From contig CAZAYB010000016.1 in assembly GCA_964489215.1 (NCBI GenBank), forward strand, positions 1 to 24,843: a stretch of 24,843 bases of DNA, read 5' to 3'. The first letter of the stretch is position 1; the number at the start of each line of letters is the position of its first letter. Both the position numbers and the translations under genes were made by a program. Of the stretch, positions 8,486 to 16,209 are shown piece by piece. Below the pieces are notes generated by a model. It saw only the letters and a list, made by a program, of their open reading frames with translations. It was not told the DNA's origin and did no database searches. The stretch is from CAZAYB01 sp964489215 (GTDB taxonomy: Bacteria > Planctomycetota > Phycisphaerae > Sedimentisphaerales > Anaerohalosphaeraceae).

Positions 8486-11400
8486 TTAGTTACATATATC
8501 GCTGGGTTGCCATCCGCATTCGAGCCAGTTATTAGCCTGAACCGCAAAATCCTGAAAATCAATTTCATTATCATTTGTGATATCCGCATGAGGGTTTCCT
8601 GTTGGACAGAGCCAGCTTTCAACGAGGACCAAAAGATCCTCAAAATTAACAAAACAATCACTGCTAAGGTATCCATCCGTATCATAAAGTTCACACCGAT
8701 AGTTAGAATAGTTATCAAAAATGGCACCGGCTACTTTTTTATTGTTACCGGAGGTAACGGCAAAGCCTGCCAGTGCATTTAGTTCCATGCAGTTTAAGTT
8801 CCAGTTGCCCGGAGGTGATATGGTTACCCAGTTTTGACCGTTCATCGAATAGGCAAATTCAAATTTGCATTGTGAATAATTAGTTCGCTGAATTCTGAGC
8901 CATAACGGCAATTCGAAAGGCCCTCCTGGTACTACATATTGTCCGGTTCCTGTGCCGGGGGACTGTCTTAGCAGCATAATCAAATTGCCGTGTCGGTCAA
9001 CTACAAGACAGTGGTGGTTCATTGCCTGATTGCTTCCGTTACGGACCATAAGGCCGGCTCTGGCATTATCCTGATCCGAATCGAATGCCGCTATTCTTGC
9101 AGTAATTCTGCTTTGACCCGAAAAGAGTGTGTTTACAAAATTGAAACTGTCGTCAAAGCCTCCGATACCGCTTCCGCTGCCCTGAATTATAAAGGCATCA
9201 TTTTGACTTTGATAATCCGCATTTCCTTCAAAATCTGTCAGGCCTATATCTACAGCTGTCCATCCTGTCGGCAATGGCAATGTTCCATAGGGTGCGGTTA
9301 TGTTATCGAACACGGCGTTGCCTATTCGATCATTATTATGGGCCGTGACGGCAAAACCTAATTTAACGTTATCACTAACAGGAGGCGAGCAGTTACCTAT
9401 AGGGTTCCAGTTATGTCCGTCAGTTGAATGATACCCCGTAAATATCTGACCTTGCCTTTTTAATTTTAACCACATTGGGAAATTCTGACCGGTGAGTGAA
9501 TGAATGCCGGTTCCTACACCGGGCTGATCTCTCCAAATAAGCTGCACTTCCCCTGGGCCTGGACTTGCACAGAGCATAACCATAGCGGAATTATCATCAA
9601 GAGAATCGCGAAACATAATTGCCCCTTTTGCCCAGTAATCTGTCTGTTCAACTGAAACCAGTCTTGTTATTATCTCTGCGTTTCCGTTCCAGGGACAATA
9701 CGCAAAATGGAAACCGTCGTTGAGGTGCCATATATCGGCCCCGGAACCGTTTATATACATCGTACCCTCTTTGAGGTTTGCGTCCCCGGCAAAACCGACA
9801 GTTCCTACATCTGTGTTTATCCATGGCGCAGAATTTTTTGGCTGTGTTTGATATACAGTAATTCCATTATAAGCTGCGGCCATATTCTGACAAATCAATC
9901 CCACCTGGGAGGGACCAAAAGATTCGAAAACAGTAAATTTTTCTACTCCATCCAGGAAAATAATTACCCTGTCGGCCAATTTCACAGTTCGTATATTATA
10001 TGAGACTTTATCTGGAACGGAAAGTATTTGAGATATAACAGAATCGCCGTTTTTATAACCGTAGATTAAAAGCTGATCATTCAATAAATTTATTTCGGCA
10101 ACCAAATAGTTGTTCATATCTATAGAAACCGGAAATATTCCCATAGAACCGTTGGAAGTGCCGGATCTTGTAAGCTGTACGCTGAATTCATACTCCGGCA
10201 TAAGGTCGCCTTTGAAAATATAATTCATTCCCGAGGTTATTGTTTGAGTTATTCCACTGCTCGAATAAGTCCAGTTTCCGGTTTTGGGCACACCGCTCAA
10301 ACTGTCCGTCCAGCCCGTTACTCTGCTGTTGTATTCATCCCATCCAATTGTATATATAACACCGTCATAAGCAGCGGCAGCATTGTCAGAATACAGCCCC
10401 GGCAATCCCTTTGCGAGAAAAGAAGTGTTTACCGGACCGGTATAATTGGGAGGGACGCAATCATCGATCATTATGTGGAACTGTGAGTCATTTTTTTCAA
10501 CTCGTATTTTATGATATAAATTATATTTTATAGAGCCGCTGTATACACCGCCAACTACTGTATCTATTCCTGCTTCTTTCATGTGATAGTACCAATTATC
10601 ATTATATCTGTCTAGCCCGACAATCATCCAATTGTTGTCATCTTTATAATACGCCAACAAACCGCACTTATCCTCGTTATCAGCAGGTTCGATAAATTTA
10701 ACATTTGCTTCGATTAGATAATTCGATGCCGGTGTTCTGTTTATAGTATTAAAACTAAAATCTGTTTGTGAAAGCTGTTCGGCTTGATAATTTGAGATTG
10801 TCCAGTTGCCCGAGTTCCAGAGTATGTTCCAATTACTTAAAGGCATTTTCCCATCTGGCTGATAAAAATGATCCAATAACTCAGGCCACGCCGGACCGGG
10901 ATGATAACCTGTGCTATAACGGTTTGTGGGCCCGTCAATAAAGAGCTTTTTATCAAAAAAATGTATTCTGTCTATCCGCTGAGTACGGCCTTCGGATGCG
11001 GTAATGCCAAAATATCCACACCATTTTTCAATACCGTTCAACCCATCGACCACCCAAGGCTGGCCTATGGTGTTAATCTCTTCGTTACTGCCTGCCGGCG
11101 TTGCTTTTGTCAGAACCGGATAAGAATATTTACTGCTATTGGCAAAACCGCCGGGCAGGGAGGCCTGAACACAACCCAGCGAATAATTTGGATTTGTTGT
11201 TCCATAGGCATTATACAGCATATAATATTGGCCCCTGTATTTAAAAACTTTTGATCCTTCGTTTATGTTTGTACTACCGTACCAATTATCATCAGGAGTT
11301 ATTAACAGGTTGTAATTACTCGCGAGCGTCCATGGATCCGACATGTTTTTGTAGTATATTCTTTCCTGGCCGGATTGTATTATCGTTGAATAGAAATAGA

Positions 11401-11872
11401 GTGAACCGTCGTCATCAAGAAAAGTATCAGCGTCTATCCACTGGGCAAAGGTGCTGTCAACCGGTTCGTTATACGGGCCCCATATATTATTGCTAACCGC
11501 ATGAGTTATGCCGCCGTTGCCGTCAAAATGAGCATAAAGATGAAAAAAACCGTTTATATATCTGATATGTGTTCCATGAATATCATAATCAGGATCATCA
11601 GGATTAACCCTTGTGTGCCAGGTATTGTTCCATGAAAAAACATGCTGCCGTTCCCCCCAGCTCAAGAGATCCCTCGAACGTAGCATATCACCTTTTAACC
11701 AGTTACCCTGAATGTAATACTCACCATTATACTTAATAACATCGCAATCATTTATAGAACTGTTATAGCTGACAGGGTTATCAACAGCATGCAAAGACAG
11801 TGACGATAAAGATAGTAAAGAAGCTATGCAAATTACACATAACCTGCGTAAAGAAAAAAGACTCGTAATCAT
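8486..11872 (-). CDS. Exported modular GH43 enzyme with LamG-like, DUF1349-like and dockerin-like domains
   Basis: An 1128-aa secreted enzyme. It has a Sec signal peptide (about residues 1-29), then a five-bladed GH43 propeller with the usual catalytic triad: Asp42 in NDCDVIKYNGEYY (base), Asp147 in IDADTFLDDDG (pKa modulator) and Glu205 in NEGSKVFKYRG (acid). GH43 members act mostly on alpha-L-arabinofuranosyl or beta-xylosyl links. Two LamG/ConA-like modules follow (about 341-510 and 515-676, ending in the similar AAAAYDGVIY and MAAAYNGITVY), then two DUF1349-like modules (about 684-862 and 870-1056, with AKGAIMFRDSLDD, WLKLKRQGQIFTGYHS and GFAVTAHN). The last 70 residues have two DxDG/DxNxD-type loops (DTDGYLSSDCFVNFEDL, DITNDNEIDFQDF), a dockerin-like pair. 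The ATG is preceded by GAGG five nt upstream. The gene has its own promoter and converges with the symporter remnant 58 nt away. Confidence 0.85.
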   Translation of the reverse strand: MITSLFSLRRLCVICIASLLSLSSLSLHAVDNPVSYNSSINDCDVIKYNGEYYIQGNWLKGDMLRSRDLLSWGERQHVFSWNNTWHTRVNPDDPDYDIHGTHIRYINGFFHLYAHFDGNGGITHAVSNNIWGPYNEPVDSTFAQWIDADTFLDDDGSLYFYSTIIQSGQERIYYKNMSDPWTLASNYNLLITPDDNWYGSTNINEGSKVFKYRGQYYMLYNAYGTTNPNYSLGCVQASLPGGFANSSKYSYPVLTKATPAGSNEEINTIGQPWVVDGLNGIEKWCGYFGITASEGRTQRIDRIHFFDKKLFIDGPTNRYSTGYHPGPAWPELLDHFYQPDGKMPLSNWNILWNSGNWTISNYQAEQLSQTDFSFNTINRTPASNYLIEANVKFIEPADNEDKCGLLAYYKDDNNWMIVGLDRYNDNWYYHMKEAGIDTVVGGVYSGSIKYNLYHKIRVEKNDSQFHIMIDDCVPPNYTGPVNTSFLAKGLPGLYSDNAAAAYDGVIYTIGWDEYNSRVTGWTDSLSGVPKTGNWTYSSSGITQTITSGMNYIFKGDLMPEYEFSVQLTRSGTSNGSMGIFPVSIDMNNYLVAEINLLNDQLLIYGYKNGDSVISQILSVPDKVSYNIRTVKLADRVIIFLDGVEKFTVFESFGPSQVGLICQNMAAAYNGITVYQTQPKNSAPWINTDVGTVGFAGDANLKEGTMYINGSGADIWHLNDGFHFAYCPWNGNAEIITRLVSVEQTDYWAKGAIMFRDSLDDNSAMVMLCASPGPGEVQLIWRDQPGVGTGIHSLTGQNFPMWLKLKRQGQIFTGYHSTDGHNWNPIGNCSPPVSDNVKLGFAVTAHNNDRIGNAVFDNITAPYGTLPLPTGWTAVDIGLTDFEGNADYQSQNDAFIIQGSGSGIGGFDDSFNFVNTLFSGQSRITARIAAFDSDQDNARAGLMVRNGSNQAMNHHCLVVDRHGNLIMLLRQSPGTGTGQYVVPGGPFELPLWLRIQRTNYSQCKFEFAYSMNGQNWVTISPPGNWNLNCMELNALAGFAVTSGNNKKVAGAIFDNYSNYRCELYDTDGYLSSDCFVNFEDLLVLVESWLCPTGNPHADITNDNEIDFQDFAVQANNWLECGWQPSDICN

Positions 11873-11921
11873 AAAAACCTCACTTAAAAAAAGAATCTAA
11901 CAAGCAACAACCTAAAACTTT

Positions 11922-11950
11922 ATTATAACATCAATAAAGATATAAGTCAA
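11922..11950 (-). promoter_or_regulatory. Near-consensus sigma70 promoter for the modular GH43 gene
   Basis: On the minus strand TTGACT (11950-11945), a 17-nt spacer and a perfect TATAAT (11927-11922). Predicted transcription start is around 11915, about 43 nt ahead of the ATG at 11872. It lies in the 147-nt gap (11873-12019) after the GH93-like gene, indicating that the modular GH43 can be transcribed separately from the operon upstream of it. I see no clear operator palindrome or terminator in the gap. Confidence 0.8.
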
Positions 11951-12019
11951 GCTTTTGTAACATTTTACAGAATATATTCAGCTAGCCGTCAGTGTCGTAA
12001 TGCAAGGATAAACATACAA

Positions 12020-13165
12020 TTATTTCGGCCTTTGAATGTCAAATCTTATTATTTTTCCTTTTATAATTTTAATTTCACTGCCTTTATAATTTTTGTTTAT
12101 GCTTGAAGCTGCGAGTATTTGGTTCTCAGGCAGTTCGATAAGAGTGTTCCAAAGTGCAAAGCCTTTATTTACGCAGAACGGTTTTGTTTTATGTCCCCAT
12201 GTTTTTCCCAAATCTCGGCTTTCGAGAACTTTCATTTCACAGAAAAGCTCACCAGTTTTGAGCTTATCTTCATCGGTTTGAAAAGAAAGAAATAGTCTGC
12301 CGTTTTTGGTATTTATTAAAAACGGTGCGGCGGCTCTTTTGCCCGGCTTATCTGGTTTGTAAAGGATTTTGCGAGGGGTCCATGTATTTCCGTTGTCTTT
12401 CGAGATTACGGACATCAGTACCAAAGGATGCGGGGGGCAATTGGCTTCGAAGACAGTCATAATCGTGCCGTCATTAAGTCTGGCAACCGCGGGCATACCT
12501 TCTCTTGAATGCTCAAAAGCAGTAACTAATACCGGTGGTGACCAGCTCTGTGCATTATCGTAACTGCGGCGCATTTCTATGACTTGCGGATATACAGGTG
12601 AAGAATTTCTATATTTTTCGTTAGCATAGAAAATCAGGATTTCGTCGTCAGGATTTTGGAGCATAAACGGTTCCCACACACCTTCGCTGTTAGTTATAAT
12701 GGTTGACAGATGCTTCCATGTCTTAGCTTTATCTTTGCTTATAGAAACTTTAATACTCTTAAAAGAATCGTTAATGAGCCTGTAAGCAAGAAGTAGATGG
12801 CCGTTTTTGAGTTGAATTAGATGACCGTTTGCGGCATCACCGTTGCCGAAGCTGGCAGTTGACAATAGTTTCCATTTTTCGGTTCCATTGATGTTTTCAG
12901 CCACCATTACTTTGTTATCCAGATCTTTTATTTTTGTGTCAAAAACACAAATCAATTGACCGGTATTTAATTCTAAAAAGCGAGGGTACCAGTATTCCTT
13001 CTCTGATACTGATTTGAACATTGTACTTACCGATTCAGTATTCCAGTGTATTCCCGAGTTTGGACAATTTCTTTTACAACTATAGCAGGAGCTCAAAAAA
13101 AATACTGACAGTGAAAGATAGACAGCAAAAATGATATTATTTATTAAAACTTTTTTCAAATTCAA
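12020..13165 (-). CDS. GH93-like / BNR-repeat lipoprotein (putative exo-arabinanase)
   Basis: A 381-aa lipoprotein with lipobox LSSC (Cys27) and a sialidase-type beta-propeller. Four Asp-boxes are visible: SKDKAKTW (143-150), SYDNAQSW (201-208), SKDNGNTW (255-262) and SRDLGKTW (316-323). GVWEPF (Glu165), FYANE (Glu183) and HSREGMPAVARLNDG followed by VFE (Glu240) resemble GH93 exo-1,5-alpha-L-arabinanases, which release arabinobiose. The sialidase Arg triad is not evident to me. A GH33-like or non-catalytic BNR protein is the alternative. It starts at TTG 13165, directly after the TGA of the permease gene, with AAAGG four nt upstream; a second in-frame TTG two codons on is also plausible. It is the last gene of the ABC-transporter operon, and the GH43 neighbours support an arabinan role. 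Confidence 0.6.
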   Translation of the reverse strand: MNLKKVLINNIIFAVYLSLSVFFLSSCYSCKRNCPNSGIHWNTESVSTMFKSVSEKEYWYPRFLELNTGQLICVFDTKIKDLDNKVMVAENINGTEKWKLLSTASFGNGDAANGHLIQLKNGHLLLAYRLINDSFKSIKVSISKDKAKTWKHLSTIITNSEGVWEPFMLQNPDDEILIFYANEKYRNSSPVYPQVIEMRRSYDNAQSWSPPVLVTAFEHSREGMPAVARLNDGTIMTVFEANCPPHPLVLMSVISKDNGNTWTPRKILYKPDKPGKRAAAPFLINTKNGRLFLSFQTDEDKLKTGELFCEMKVLESRDLGKTWGHKTKPFCVNKGFALWNTLIELPENQILAASSINKNYKGSEIKIIKGKIIRFDIQRPK

Positions 13166-13999
13166 TCAACCTTTCAGTCCTGAAAGTGAGATACCCTTTA
13201 TTATGTATTTCTGAAAAAGCAGAAAGACAATCAGTACCGGAAGTGTACCAAGTGAACTTGCCGCGAGTGTTATCCCATAATCGGTCATGTATGAATTTTG
13301 GAAAAGCGCTATGCCAACCGGCAAAGTATATTTGTCGGATGAATCAAGGAAAACCATCGGACCCAAAAAGTCGTTCCATGAGGCGATAAAAACAAAAATA
13401 CCAAGTGTAGCAAGTACAGGTTTTGACATTGGCAGAATTATATACCAGAAAATTTTCCAGGTCGAGCAACCATCAATCAACGCTGCTTCTTCATATTCCC
13501 TGGGTATGCTTACAAAAAACTGCCTTAACAGGAATACACCAAAAGCACCTGCAGCGGGCGGAACAATAAGAGCCAGATGATTATCCAGCCAGCCAAAATA
13601 ATTTAAAATAAGGTAAACCGGAACCAGCAATATCTGTGCAGGTATCATAAGAGTCGCTATAATTATCACAAACAAAACCTTTGACCCCGGTAAATTAAGC
13701 CTTGACAGTGCAAAGGCCGCCATGGCCTGAACAGTCAAGACCAGAAAACTAGCTGCTGTTGATACAACCAGACTGTTTACAAACCAGCGTAATATAGGAA
13801 TTTCCTGTGAATTCACAAGTACCGTTTTAATATTTTCAAGTGTCCATTGTTTAGGCATAATACCCTGGAAATTTATTATTTCTGAGTATGGCTTAAAAGA
13901 GGTTATGAACAGAAAAAAAATTGGTAATAAGAAAATAATCGCACCTGACAATACCATTATTTCGATAATAATCTTTTCTTTTTTCCTTTCAATAAGCAT
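13166..13999 (-). CDS. Carbohydrate ABC transporter permease, MalG type
   Basis: A 277-aa inner-membrane permease of the CUT1/MalG family with about six hydrophobic helices. The cytoplasmic EAA loop is clear: EYEEAALIDGCSTWKIFWYI with Glu171-Ala-Ala, Gly177 and the ILP turn at 188-190, the site that docks the ATPase. It partners the MalF-type permease encoded just upstream; the two genes overlap by one nt (TAATG), and GAGGG lies 7 nt before the ATG, so translation is probably coupled. Substrate is not readable from the permease; the neighbouring GH43, GH93-like and GH2 genes suggest arabino- or galacto-oligosaccharides. No ATPase gene is in the window. Confidence 0.93.
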   Translation of the reverse strand: MLIERKKEKIIIEIMVLSGAIIFLLPIFFLFITSFKPYSEIINFQGIMPKQWTLENIKTVLVNSQEIPILRWFVNSLVVSTAASFLVLTVQAMAAFALSRLNLPGSKVLFVIIIATLMIPAQILLVPVYLILNYFGWLDNHLALIVPPAAGAFGVFLLRQFFVSIPREYEEAALIDGCSTWKIFWYIILPMSKPVLATLGIFVFIASWNDFLGPMVFLDSSDKYTLPVGIALFQNSYMTDYGITLAASSLGTLPVLIVFLLFQKYIIKGISLSGLKG

Positions 14000-14865
14000 T
14001 ATCCGGCCCTCATGAATCTGAATTGAACGAATGAAAAAATCGCGATAACCACAAAAAGCAGCCAGCTCATTGCGGCTGAATATCCCATTCTATATTCACC
14101 AAAAGCTGTGTCATATATATAATGAACCATTACTCTTGTAGATAGTTCGGGGCCTCCGCCAGTTATGATATATGTCTGACCGAAAACCTGAAAAGAGGCT
14201 ATAATATTTATTATTATCACAAATAACAGAACCGGACGCAAAGTTGGTAGAGTAATGTTCCAGAATTTATTCCAGATACCGGCCCCGTCAATACTTGCTG
14301 CCTCATAATACTCCTTCGGTATGTTAGACAAACCCGCCAGAAGTATTATCATTGTCCCGCCCATGGTCCACCAAAATGTCATCAGTACAATAGACTTCAT
14401 TGCGTAACTCTGGTCCGTAACCCAGGGAACCTTTATATTCACAGCCGACAGTATTGAATTAAACAGTCCGAATTCACTATTGTAAAACCATGTCCATAAA
14501 ATGCCGACAATGCTTATTGTAAGTATAGTCGGAATAAAATATGCAGCCCTGTAAAAGGCCTGTCTTTTTCTTGGTACGATGTTTATTCCGCATGCTACTA
14601 AAAGTGCCATAATAACGTTAATCGGCACTGCCATAATTACAAAGCGAACCGTGGCCCAAAGTGCCTTATAAAAATAATTGCTTGTAAAAGCCTCAATATA
14701 ATTGCCGAAACCGAGAAACCTTGCCGGCCCAGGTGATAGCATTTCCCATCTGAAAAAACTTAAGATTAAACCGTATATCATAGGAGTTATAAGAAATACA
14801 AAAAATACAGCCAGATAAGGCAATAAAAACAGGTAGCCAACTATTGTATTATATTTTTTATTCAT
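13999..14865 (-). CDS. Carbohydrate ABC transporter permease, MalF/UgpA type
   Basis: A 288-aa inner-membrane permease of the CUT1 family. It starts with the typical short cytoplasmic end and the helix YLFLLPYLAVFFVFLITPMI, has six predicted helices, and shows the EAA loop EYYEAASIDGAGIWNKFWNI (Glu188-Ala-Ala, Gly194), followed by TLP. The ATG at 14865 has GGGAG 7 nt upstream and overlaps the end of the solute-binding protein gene by 8 nt; its stop overlaps the next start by 1 nt. This order (binding protein, MalF, MalG) is the usual one for oligosaccharide importers. Confidence 0.93.
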   Translation of the reverse strand: MNKKYNTIVGYLFLLPYLAVFFVFLITPMIYGLILSFFRWEMLSPGPARFLGFGNYIEAFTSNYFYKALWATVRFVIMAVPINVIMALLVACGINIVPRKRQAFYRAAYFIPTILTISIVGILWTWFYNSEFGLFNSILSAVNIKVPWVTDQSYAMKSIVLMTFWWTMGGTMIILLAGLSNIPKEYYEAASIDGAGIWNKFWNITLPTLRPVLLFVIIINIIASFQVFGQTYIITGGGPELSTRVMVHYIYDTAFGEYRMGYSAAMSWLLFVVIAIFSFVQFRFMRAG

Positions 14866-16168
14866 CGCCGTACTCCCGTCCTTGCTGATATCGTTTTATC
14901 ACCTTATTGACCCTTTCGGTTGCGATATCCAATGCTCTTTTGGGCGAAAGACTGCCTCTCAGGGCCTTTTCGGCGGCTATTTCAAGTTCAGCGCAAAATT
15001 CTCCAATAAAGGGGACTTTTGGCATATAATGTATATAATCAAGCTGGCGGGCAAATTCACTTTGTATTTCCATCTCACGAAACTCCTCACTTTTGAGCAG
15101 ACTTTTTCTGGCAGGCACCTGGCCTCCCGCGGCCCATTCAAGACTGTTGTCAGAAAGAAATTTTACAAATTTCCACGAAGCGGTCAGTTTTTTTTCCTTG
15201 AGGTCTCTATTTAAACAAATTATATGCGAATCGGCCCAGGCGGCTCTTTTTCTACCAAGGACAGGCACAGGAGAACCTGCAATATTGAGAGATTCAAGTT
15301 TTTTAATTTCGGTAAGCATATATACCCCTTCGAGGGTTATCGCAACTTTGCCCTGTCGAAATCCAATCCATCCCTCGGACTGTTCGGTGCCCGGGGGTGG
15401 AGAAAACTTGTATTTGTTTACTAAGTTTGTGCAAAACTCGAGCGCTTCGATATTATCAGCAGAATTTAATGTACATTGAGTGTAATCTTCATTAAAGAAT
15501 TCCCCACCGAATTGCCACATCACAGTAGCAATATTTGTACGCAGCCATGTAAAAGCAAAACCCCATTTATCATTTCTTCCGTTATTGTCAATGTCCATTG
15601 TGTTCCTTTTCAGGATTTCCATAAATTCCTGCCTGTTACTCGGGGGCCTTGCAATGCCACGGCTATCCGTAAAACCGGTTTCTTTAAGTAAATCCACATT
15701 ATAATACATGCCGATAATATGAGTATCGAGCGGCACCCCATAAATACTTTTCTCTCTAATGACACTTTGAATTACTTTATCACTGAAATCCGAAACAGGT
15801 ATTCCATTTTGAGATAGCAGTAGTTCGTTTACAGGCCTAAGCAGGTCCGCTTTGACAAATCTTTCTACGGCACTTGCATGGATTATGAAAACATCGGGCG
15901 TTCTGTTGCCCAACCCCGCCACGAACAGCTTATTATAATATGTATGAAGCTTCATTCTCTGCATACGAATGGTTATTTCAGGATGAGTCTGATTGAATTT
16001 CTTGACAAGTTCAAGCATTGTCTTTCCGTCAGGGCCTGTAAAAAGGTTCCAGTACCTTATCGTTACGCTATTGGCCCCCTGTGTACCAATATTTATATAA
16101 TAAAACAAGATAGCTCCAGCCGATGCGGCTGCAATACAAGTGATCAATATTTTTTTTATTGATTTCAA
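14858..16168 (-). CDS. Extracellular solute-binding protein, family 1 (sugar ABC importer)
   Basis: A 436-aa MalE/UgpB-like binding protein delivering oligosaccharides to the two permeases encoded next. The mature part begins SVTIRYWNLFTGPDG and continues FNQTHPEITI and NRTPDVFIIH, typical of the family. I place the start at TTG 16168, with AGGG about 8 nt upstream and a compact signal sequence MKSIKKILITCIAAASAGAI. The longer frame from ATG 16249 (463 aa) lacks a Shine-Dalgarno, overlaps the GH2 gene by 40 nt and would put 28 hydrophilic residues before the signal. No lipobox Cys is seen after the hydrophobic segment, so the protein is either released or held by an uncleaved anchor, whereas family members are often lipoproteins. 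Its 3' end overlaps the MalF-type gene by 8 nt. Confidence 0.9.
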   Translation of the reverse strand: MKSIKKILITCIAAASAGAILFYYINIGTQGANSVTIRYWNLFTGPDGKTMLELVKKFNQTHPEITIRMQRMKLHTYYNKLFVAGLGNRTPDVFIIHASAVERFVKADLLRPVNELLLSQNGIPVSDFSDKVIQSVIREKSIYGVPLDTHIIGMYYNVDLLKETGFTDSRGIARPPSNRQEFMEILKRNTMDIDNNGRNDKWGFAFTWLRTNIATVMWQFGGEFFNEDYTQCTLNSADNIEALEFCTNLVNKYKFSPPPGTEQSEGWIGFRQGKVAITLEGVYMLTEIKKLESLNIAGSPVPVLGRKRAAWADSHIICLNRDLKEKKLTASWKFVKFLSDNSLEWAAGGQVPARKSLLKSEEFREMEIQSEFARQLDYIHYMPKVPFIGEFCAELEIAAEKALRGSLSPKRALDIATERVNKVIKRYQQGREYGDE

Positions 16169-16209
16169 AATCTGATCCCTGACTGTCCAATCATTGTTAT
16201 CTGTATTTA

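Noticed and set aside
8990..11496. Several plus-strand open frames of 80-123 codons opposite the modular GH43 gene
   Set aside because: They lack ribosome sites and recognisable domains, and lie antisense to an intact gene with a full domain series; they are coding shadows.
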